Assembly (NCBI GenBank): GCA_000697355.1
Contig: JNEN01001240.1
Coordinates: forward strand, 124,001-188,000
Length of the DNA stretch: 64,000 nucleotides
DNA from: Syncephalastrum monosporum B8922
Taxonomy: Eukaryota; Mucoromycota; Mucoromycetes; Mucorales; Syncephalastraceae
Reading direction: 5' to 3'
Shown: positions 56,930-64,000 of the stretch, piece by piece
Numbering within the stretch: the stretch's first letter is position 1
Layout: each line of letters opens with the position of its first letter
Translations under genes and position numbers: made by a program
Notes under the pieces: generated by a model
Seen by the model: only the letters and a program-made list of their open reading frames with translations
The model's database searches: none
Told to the model about the DNA's origin: nothing

Positions 56930-59900
56930 ATGGATCTCGGTCTCAACAATCTCCATCTATCCGACAGCCCCCATTCCGCACACAGCGACGGTGCCTCTGC
57001 CGGTGCCGCTGCAGGACGACAGCAACTGCCGCCGCCGCCTCCTCCTATGCACGACTATGACTCTCAATACCAATCCCAGCAAGAGTACCCGGCGTACGAT
57101 CCGCACGCACCGCAGGTGGCCCCGCCTGGTATCGTCGTGGAGGGCCAGGTGTGGCAGGACGAGAACGTGTACGAGGACGAGGACGAGAGCGAGGACGACC
57201 GGCCCCTGTCGATTCTGCCCCCTTCCCATCCAGGGTTCCATCCTCCACCCGACTTTGAGCGGCCTCTTCCGCCTTATGCGCAAGACGAGCTGGGCCCCAT
57301 CTCGCCCACCTCGGGGCGGCCCGTCTCATTTCGTAACCTCGCCACTGCCAAGACCGACTCTACGCTGCGCCCCGCCCAGTTTATCAAGGCCCATCAGCTG
57401 AAGCAGCCACAGCAGAACACCCAGCAGCAGTTGCCTGCCGAGTTTCAGACCGTCCAGCACCTGTACGAGCATTACAACGAAAAGGTCTACATCGAAGGCT
57501 ACCTCTTCAAGAAGAACGAGAGTCTGAAACGGGGTGAGCTCGAGTCGCCCTGGGGTCGCTGGTACGTCGAACTCGCCGGCCCTGTCCTGACCCTGTGGGA
57601 GGCCGACCAGGACCCGCTTCCCGACCACGACATCATGCCGCAGTACATCAACATTGCCGACTCGACGGTCGATATCAACGAGCAAGGCTTTCTCTCGCTC
57701 AAGACCGCCGGTGCCTCGCGCTATCTCTTTGACGATCCCCAGCAGAACCCAGCCCTTCTCGATCAGTGGGCCAAGGCCATCCGCCTCTCCTGCTTTGAAG
57801 GAACTCGGATCCACAAGATCTATACCAAGAAATTCATCATGCGCAACAAGAACATACCCAGCGAAGACGGCGATGAGGACGACGAGGGCGAGGACTTGCT
57901 GGCGAAGCCGATGCCCAAGATGGAAGGCTTCGTGCAGGTCCGGTTTGACCAGCAGGAGTGGCAAAAGTGCTGGGTCGTCGTGTCTAACAAAAAGGACGAG
58001 AAGAAGCTGTTTGGCAAAAAGTCAGTCCCGTCCGACGGCCAGTTGACGTTTTACGAGTCCAAGAAGGCCAAACAGCCCATCTTGACATTAACCAATGTCG
58101 TACAGGCGTACACGGTGTACCCAGACTCAGCGCTGCTGGTCGACCTCGCCACCCTCCTCAAGGTCGATGGCAAACTCAACACGACGGACGCACCGGTCAG
58201 CGTCATGATGATGACCACCAGCACGCTCGAGCTCGTCAAGTGGCTGATTGGCATTTTCGACGCCTGCAAGCTGCACGGCCGCCCCAATCAGCTCATCCGA
58301 GACCCAACCAACAGCAACGCCCTGAATTTCGGCGAGACCGTGCCTGACCCTCGCCTGTTCCTGGAACTGTCCGATTTGGACGGCATCCAAATTCGCGAGG
58401 AGACAACAGCCGAGAGCAACGCCAAGTTTTCCCAGCTTATGCTCCTCAAGGTCAAGCCGCCCCACCCGCCCACCCAAGGCCGCCCGGGCATGCCCGGTCA
58501 AGGCGGTGCTCCTGGCGGTGGTGGCATGGGTCCGCGGACGATCAGCATGCCCCAGATCGCGCCCCAGCGGCCCCACTCTCGCCAGCGCATGGCGTCCGCC
58601 GAGTCACCCGTGGGTGGCCGACCTTCGATGATGATGGGCGGCGGCGCACATCCTCCTCCCGCGGGACGGGTATCCATGTTCCCCGGTAAATCACCGCTGG
58701 GCCAGCAGCACCCGCCGCCGATGCCGCGGGCGTCGGCAGTACCGCACGCACAGACCCCGGCTGGCAAAACCATTTATGCGAGTGATGACAGCGACGAGGA
58801 CGAGGACGAGGACGAGGAGGAAAGCGAGAGCGACGATGACTCGGTGTTTGGCAGTCATCATGCGTCGGCGATGCCCAAGAGTGTGAGCCAGCCCGTCCTC
58901 TCGGCCCACCGGCTCGCAGAGGAAGAGGACAAGGATGACAAGCGCAGCAGCGCCGAGAGCAGCACCCACCTCCAGCAGAGAGACACACCTCGACCTGCAC
59001 GCCAGCCGCGTGCGCTCAAGGACTCCGACGGGGAAGATTCCGACACAGAGGAGGGCGTGCCAGGCAAGGCGGTCAAGGGCAGTCGTGTGGTAGAGGCCAG
59101 CGAAAGCGAGAGCGAGAGCGAGAGCGACGACGCTGAATCCGACCGAGAAACAACCTACATCCCGCACCGACCCAAGTCGCGCTTCCCGACATCCAAGAAC
59201 AAAGCCCCCTCCCTGTACCAGCAACCGGCCGCCGGGTCCAGTCTGCCCTCCTTTGATCCCTCTCAATTCGAAGGGCAGGCTGCTCCTCAGCCGAACCAAG
59301 GGGAATACCAAACCGCCATGTGCGGTACGGTCATGATGGACGAGGACGGGCCGATCATCCCGCAACTGGGTGAAGACTTTGCCAACCCGCACAGTCTGCT
59401 TGGCGCGCGCCAACACAACCAAGAACACCAACCCTCGCTGCGCGAGCACGAAGAATACGCCAAGTCGACGGGCCAGCCCCTCTTACACCTGCCGTACAAG
59501 CAGGCCGAGCCGCGCAGCGGCTTGGTCGGCATGATTTCCCAGCTCGAGCACACCAAAAAAGATAACCACAAGAGCCGGATGATGGGTGACCATGAGCGCA
59601 TGATGATGGAGCAGCAACAGCAATACTTGATGGATCAGCGGCAATCGATGATGGTAATACAAGAACAGGGAAAAAAAGATTTGCATGAATTTCACGTCAA
59701 AAATTAATCTTTTTTGCTCATTTTTTTTCTTTACTCTCCCCTACTAGCCGCCCATGATGCCCATGATGCCCATGATGGATCCACGCATGTCGATGATGCC
59801 CTCGCACATGATGAACAATACCAACGGCGGACGCAACCAGCATACGAGCATGATGATGCCGCCCATGATGGATCCACGCATGAGCATGATGCCACCTATG

Positions 59901-60239
59901 CCCATGATGGACCCTCGCATGTCGATGATGCCCCCGCACATGATGAATAACACCAACGGCGGACGCAACCAGCATGCGAGCATGATGATGCCGCCCATGA
60001 TGATGGACCCCCGTCTCTCGATGATGCAGCAAATGCAAATGATGCCCATGATGTACGGCATGTACAACAATAACAACAACAGTACCCCCGGTGGTCCGCC
60101 GTTCCACGGCAATGGCAGCGCGAGCGACCTCAGGGAGGACGACGATGAAGACGACGATGTGCCACTTGGCGGTAACCGGCCGGGGTCGGCCGCGCCTTCT
60201 CCCATACCCAGCACATCCCGGACGCGGGGCAAAAAGTAG
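56930..60239 (+). CDS. Skg3/CAF120-like PH-domain protein
   Basis: Two exons, 56930..59653 and 59748..60239, encode 1071 aa. The N-terminal ~180 residues are disordered (Pro, Gln and acidic runs). A first PH-like domain covers about 183-300 (VYIEGYLFKKNESLKRGELE, then GRWYVELAGPVLTLWEA). A second covers about 325-460 (KMEGFVQVRFDQQEWQKCWV). This tandem arrangement resembles Skg3/CAF120, fungal PH proteins located at bud necks or tips and linked to CCR4-NOT. The rest is low-complexity with acidic/Ser runs. The second exon encodes a Met-rich tandem repeat and an acidic, basic-ending tail. The start ATG lies four bases after a CCAG acceptor-like site, consistent with a leader intron, though an upstream coding exon cannot be excluded. 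Confidence 0.85.
59772..60035 (+). repeat. Coding tandem repeat, 132-base (44-residue) Met-rich unit
   Basis: Two nearly identical units begin at 59772 and 59904, each reading MMDPRMSMMPxHMMNNTNGG followed by RNQHxSMMMPP. A partial third starts at 60000. About a third of residues are Met. Located at the C-terminus of the Skg3/CAF120-like protein. Confidence 0.9.
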
Positions 60240-60275
60240 TTTTTTAAGTAACCGTCAGTAGTCTCTAGTAGCCAG

Positions 60276-60305
60276 TAGTAGTAAGTAGTAAGTAGTAAGT
60301 AGTAA
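60276..60305 (+). repeat. GTAGTAA-type microsatellite
   Basis: Four copies of a 7-base GTAGTAA/AGTAGTA unit in the convergent spacer between the PH-domain gene and THR4. The 284-base spacer (60240-60523) holds no gene. Confidence 0.8.
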
Positions 60306-60523
60306 TGGATCATCCCCATCCCATCCCATCCCACGTAGATATACAGTCGCATACATTTATATATTAAAATGAAAGCAAGAGAAAGAGAAGCAGCTAGTTT
60401 CCTTGGGCGAAAAGAGAAAAGGAAGAGAGCAAGGTGTGGCATGTATACATTACGTGTTTAAAAAAAAAGAGAGAGATAAAGAGAGATAGAGAGAGGCATG
60501 AAAGGAGGATGTGTCTATGCAGT

Positions 60524-62143
60524 CTAGAATTGGATGCCTTCGCCGCGGAGCTCGCGCTCGATGACGTCCTTGATGAGCTGAGGATCGACGCGCTCGACGG
60601 GGACGACGCGGCGCTCCTGGTCGAGCAGACCGTGGAACTCGGTGGGCAAGACGTCCTTCTGGAAATCAAAGCCAGGCGTGCCCTTGAGGGCAGTCTCGAC
60701 AGCGTCGGAGAACTTGGCGGGGTGGGCCGTGGCGAGGCAGACAAGGAGGTGCTGGCCTTGCGGGTATGCGGCGAGCTGACGGGCCTCGGCGAGGCGCTCG
60801 GCGGCGGTGACGCCGACCGCCGTGTGCGGGTCGAGCACATACGTGTCCTGGCCGGCGCGGGTGGGCTTGTAAAAGGCAGCGATGGTATCCAGGGTCTGCT
60901 GGTCGGTCACCATGGCAGCATCAAAGATCTCGCGCGCCTTGGCCACGACGCTGTCGGCGACCTTGAAGCTGCCCTCGTCCTTGAGCTGCTGCATCCAGTT
61001 GGCCACGGTCTGGCCGGCCGCGTCGCTCAGCTTCTCGTTGAGGTCCGAGTCGTGGTCGGCGACCTCGTTCTTGCCGCCGTCGGGCTGGTTGTCGCGCGCG
61101 AGGTACCACAGCAGACGCTCAAAGTTGGACGAGACGAGGATGTCCATCGCAGGCGACAAGGTGCCCTTGACGGCGCCGTCGGCGCCGGTCTGCTTCTCGT
61201 AGGCGTTGCTCTCAAAGAAGCGGTACAGGATGTCGTTCTCGTTGGTAGCGACGATGAGCTTGTGGGCGGGCAGACCCATGCGGTAGGCAAAGTAGCCGGC
61301 GAGAATGTCACCAAAGTTACCGGTCGGGACGGAGAAGTTGAACTTCAGAGCATTGGCCTCGGGCGAGCCGGCCTGCACGCCGAGCTGGCGGAGGAGGACA
61401 AAGTAGGCCTGGAAGTAGTACACGGTCTGGACAAGGATGCGGGCCCAGTTGATCGAGTTGACGGCGCCGAGGTGGTGGGTGTCGTTGAACTGCTTGTCGC
61501 CAAAGAGGAACTTGACCATGTCCTGGCAGTCGTCAAAGGTGCCCTCGACCGCGAGGTTGTGCACGTTCTTGTCGAGGACGGTGGTCATCTGGGCCTCTTG
61601 GATGGGCGAGACGCGGCCGCGCGGGTGCATGATGAACACAGACACGTTCTTCTTGTTGCGCAGACCGTAGATGGCAGCGCTGCCGGTGTCGCCCGACGTG
61701 GCGCCGACGACCGTCAAGCGGTGCACCTTGCCCGACGTCTCCTGGCGGTTGCGACGCTCGAGGAAGTATTCAAAGAGGTTGCCGACGAACTGGAGGGCGA
61801 CGTCCTTGAAGGCAAACGTCGGGCCGTGGAACAGTTCGAGAATGTGCAGACCGTCGCGGATCTTGACGACCGGCGTGACATCCTGGTGGCGGAAGGTGGC
61901 GAACGAGCGCTCGACGAGGCCGCGCAGATCGGCACGGGGCATCTCGGATTCGTCAATGTACAGGCTGAGGATCTCGACCGCAAGCTCCTGGAAGCTGAGG
62001 TTCGCCCACTTGGCCTGCCAGCCCTCGGGCAGGCTAGGAATGTGGTAGGGAATGAACAAACCACCATCGGGCGATAAGCCAGCCATGACGGCCTCTTCAA
62101 AGCTGTAGCCCTTGGCCTGGCCACGAGTCGATCGGTACTGCAT
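60524..62143 (-). CDS. THR4: Threonine synthase
   Basis: An uninterrupted frame of 539 aa. The ATG at 62141-62143 (MQYRSTRGQAKGYSFEEAVM) matches the conserved family start; the open frame upstream is a Lys/Thr-rich non-conserved extension. The enzyme converts O-phosphohomoserine to threonine with pyridoxal phosphate. The PLP-binding lysine is Lys113 in HGPTFAFKDVALQF, and the phosphate-binding loop SVPTGNFGDILAGYFA and GATSGDTGSAAIYG are intact. Length and the FDDCQDMVKFLF and GAVNSINWARILVQ segments fit the fungal class-2 enzyme. Codon bias is strong, suggesting high expression, and produces a long open frame on the opposite strand that is not a gene. Confidence 0.97.
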   Translation of the reverse strand: MQYRSTRGQAKGYSFEEAVMAGLSPDGGLFIPYHIPSLPEGWQAKWANLSFQELAVEILSLYIDESEMPRADLRGLVERSFATFRHQDVTPVVKIRDGLHILELFHGPTFAFKDVALQFVGNLFEYFLERRNRQETSGKVHRLTVVGATSGDTGSAAIYGLRNKKNVSVFIMHPRGRVSPIQEAQMTTVLDKNVHNLAVEGTFDDCQDMVKFLFGDKQFNDTHHLGAVNSINWARILVQTVYYFQAYFVLLRQLGVQAGSPEANALKFNFSVPTGNFGDILAGYFAYRMGLPAHKLIVATNENDILYRFFESNAYEKQTGADGAVKGTLSPAMDILVSSNFERLLWYLARDNQPDGGKNEVADHDSDLNEKLSDAAGQTVANWMQQLKDEGSFKVADSVVAKAREIFDAAMVTDQQTLDTIAAFYKPTRAGQDTYVLDPHTAVGVTAAERLAEARQLAAYPQGQHLLVCLATAHPAKFSDAVETALKGTPGFDFQKDVLPTEFHGLLDQERRVVPVERVDPQLIKDVIERELRGEGIQF

Positions 62144-62554
62144 TCTGTTCAAACGGTTGAAAGCAAAAAGTGGGTGTGTCGTGGTTGTCACTTTTTTTTT
62201 TTTTGTGCTTATTTTTTGCACACAGAAAACGTTCGGTGATGGAAATATGACTCACGCACCAATGATTGGGTACAGATCCTAACATGCATCAATCCCATAC
62301 GCTCCACGGCCAAGGAATAATGAGATATGTACAAGATACCAGATAAAAAAGACAAAAAAGAAGAGTATGAATAATAATAGAAAGAAAAGACTAAAAGAAA
62401 TAAAAGCAAGATTAAACACAAAATTACGAGGGAGGGATGGTTCGCACGAAAGAAAGCGAAAGCAAAAGAAAAAGGATAAAAAAGTAGAGAGAGAAAGTGC
62501 GTGATAGAGTATGATGTGTGTGTGTGTGTATGGGATGTACAGTATGCTGGCCTG
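62144..62554. other. Intergenic, 411 bases
   Basis: THR4 promoter and 3' flank of the FYVE gene, both minus strand. Rich in A/G on the plus strand with runs at 62340-62500. No gene is supported. Confidence 0.4.
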
Positions 62555-63526
62555 CTAAAAGGTCGACCACTGCCAGTCAGCAGGAACAGAAGGAACAGGA
62601 TTGAAGGCAGCTGTGGAAAGGGTCGCATTAACAAATGAATTTCAGTCAGAAAAAAACTCTCGAGCTTACGTTCTCTGTTATCGGCAGTGTGTTTGATGGT
62701 AATGCCTCGCGAAGGTTCGCTTTGTTGTACAATGTCTAAATATATACAGATAACACAGATATGCATGCATGGCATCAATAAAATGGACATGGATACACAC
62801 AAAGAGAAATCTCGACCCTTTTTTTTTTCCCTGTCTGTAAACATACCATCTCGGCTGAGCTCTGTGACGCCTTCCATAGCTTGGGGCTGCGGTGTCATGA
62901 TATGCGTCCTTCGTCGTGCAAATGCAGAGGACCGAAGCTGATCTTCTCCTTCTTGTTGTCTTTGGGTATGATGATGATGATGTTGTTGCTGTTGCTGTTG
63001 CTGTGGATGATGAAGATGATGGTTTTCTTTGTCTAGCTTGCTATTGTCTTTCCATGTGCGGTGGTGACTAGCGCAGGTATCGCATCCCCGCGAGAGGTAG
63101 CCTCGGCTGTGGAAATCCGAGGCTTGATTGAGCCGAAAGTAGTTGGAGCAATGGGTTGAGCAGAAGATGCCGCCGCACTTGCGACAGTGGTGCCTCCGTT
63201 CAAATAGATTAAAGGCCACACCACAGCCAGGCATATCGCATTGCTTGGCTTCATGATCCGGCTATGGGCAAGATATACACATATATAAGATGATTTTTTT
63301 TTCTGTTGTCAAAAGTGCCTACCTTCCAGTGGTCCCTGGAGGGTGGCCCGGTCACAATGTCAGCCATGACTTTGAGGGATGAAGACTTTTGAGTGTTAAT
63401 TTTAGAATCCAGGGACGACTCGACCAAGGAGGAGTCTGTTGTGTCCGAATCAAGGGACCGAATCGTCGACTCGCCGAGAGTAAGTTGGGTCGGTCGCTTC
63501 TTGCGGGTCAGGGCGTAAACGTCCAT
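62555..63526 (-). CDS. FYVE zinc-finger protein
   Basis: Four exons, complement(62555..62610, 62670..62735, 62847..63261, 63323..63526), give 246 aa. The FYVE finger spans about residues 66-131: WKPDHEAKQCDMPGC, then RRHHCRKCGGIFC and ending CDTC. Zinc ligands are Cys76, Cys81, Cys93, Cys96, Cys101, His104 or Cys105, Cys127 and Cys130. The RRHHCR patch is the PI3P-binding motif, so the protein should sit on endosomes. The first Cys pair is spaced CX4C rather than the usual CX2C, a variant of some fungal FYVE proteins. A polyQ/polyH tract follows, then a Ser/Thr region, and a short last exon encodes FNPVPSVPADWQWSTF. The tail resembles the D-W-x-WSTF ending I recall in other fungal members. 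Confidence 0.88.
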
Positions 63527-64000
63527 ACGTTACGTTCAAGAGGGCAGAGCAGGCCAGAGCAGGGCAGGGCAAGGTAAGATAGGGTAGGGTAAGGTAGGGT
63601 GGTGTGTATATATTGTACTGTATACAGTGTGTGAGAGAGAGAAGGAGGAGAGACGCTGCGGACGAGAACCAATACTTGCTGTTTCGGCCTCTCTTCGTAT
63701 TTTAGTGTGGGTACAAGAGCGGGCTGCCCTTTGTTATATTAAGTTGTGTGGTGTGCGGTGGGTGTGCGTGGTGAAAGAAAGTGGATTCCCGCCTCCCCCT
63801 GTAGTGCGTCCTTGATGTGTGGGGGTAGGAACCGTTCGTCTTGCTCGTTTCTTCTGCTCACGGGAAAGAGAGGGAAAGAGAAAGTGCAAGAAAAAGATGC
63901 CGACTGCGACAAGGCTGGTTGGTTGGTGTCCTCTCACCTTCAGAGTCCGCAACTCTGTTTTTAAAAAAATATGTTCCATCCATTGAGAAAGAAGAGGCGA
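63527..64000. promoter_or_regulatory. FYVE gene upstream region with G-rich tract
   Basis: The 474 bases to the window edge hold the FYVE promoter. Immediately upstream of its ATG, 63541-63600 is a degenerate GGGCAG/AGGGTA array on the plus strand (C-rich on the coding strand). No further gene is supported before the edge. Confidence 0.4.

Noticed and set aside
59718..60107. His/Val-rich minus-strand frame over the Met repeat
   Set aside because: Merely the reverse complement of ATG-rich repeat codons (CAT = His).
60434..62077. 547-codon open frame opposite THR4
   Set aside because: Same codon-bias artefact; it mirrors the threonine synthase codons, and its composition is dominated by Ala, Leu, Val, Gly and Glu with no motifs.
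62144..62221. N-terminal extension of threonine synthase
   Set aside because: Encoded by an A-rich leader (Lys/Thr run) without conservation; fungal enzymes start at the MQYRSTRG-type sequence.

Overview
This window looks like nuclear DNA of an early-diverging filamentous fungus, most likely Mucoromycota (Mucorales or a close relative). The evidence is dense short introns (I count 63 in 20 gene models, mostly 45-110 nt), a fungal protein set (Rho1-type GEF with DEP/DH/PH/CNH, fungal cobalamin-independent methionine synthase, GH37 trehalase, Skg3/CAF120-like PH protein), genes typical of animals and basal fungi (EGLN-type prolyl hydroxylase, VMP1), one minor-spliceosome (AT-AC) intron, and two proteins resembling anonymous repeat-associated families of Mucorales. 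No rRNA, prokaryotic or viral genes were seen.

Layout. 1-754: 3' part of a tetraspan membrane-protein gene (+). 935-4815: Rho1 GEF (-), divergent from a coiled-coil gene (5123-6396, +). 7661-9383: PHO80/Clg1-type cyclin (+). 9384-12554: gene-poor. 12555-14459: Kelch/BTB protein (+). 14731-15875: mercaptopyruvate sulfurtransferase (+). 15876-19983: decayed region with a broken nuclease-like gene (+) and Cys-rich fragments (-). 19984-22830: tandem pair of related multi-pass membrane proteins (+). 23144-24210: EGLN-like 2OG oxygenase (+). 24462-27235: arrestin-like adaptor (+). 27790-30241: MET6 (+), strongly codon-biased. 30613-34564: 11-exon Vps3/TGFBRAP1-like tethering subunit (-), carrying the AT-AC intron. 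36635-38086: seven-exon orphan gene (+). 38220-40281: secreted trehalase (-). 41283-43200: MFS anion/allantoate-type transporter (-). 44802-45765: membrane-anchored coiled-coil protein (+). 46299-47937: VMP1 (+). 48437-50264: secreted purple acid phosphatase (+). 50265-56929: 6.7 kb repeat-bearing, gene-poor stretch with a tRNA-Val-like SINE/pseudogene. 56930-60239: Skg3/CAF120-like PH protein (+). 60524-62143: THR4 (-). 62555-63526: FYVE protein (-).

Functionally, several genes touch membranes and endosomes (Rho GEF, arrestin, Vps3-like, FYVE, VMP1), and others nutrient use (trehalase, phosphatase, MFS transporter, MET6, THR4, sulfurtransferase). They are independently spaced eukaryotic genes, not an operon or a clear biosynthetic cluster. 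Exon boundaries were deduced by eye from splice signals and reading-frame continuity. Every model given closes in frame, but none has transcript support here. The most distinctive features are the AT-AC intron at 33294-33390, three frame-preserving GC-AG introns, the orphan gene at 36635-38086 and the relics at 16.9-19.0 kb and 51-54.5 kb.
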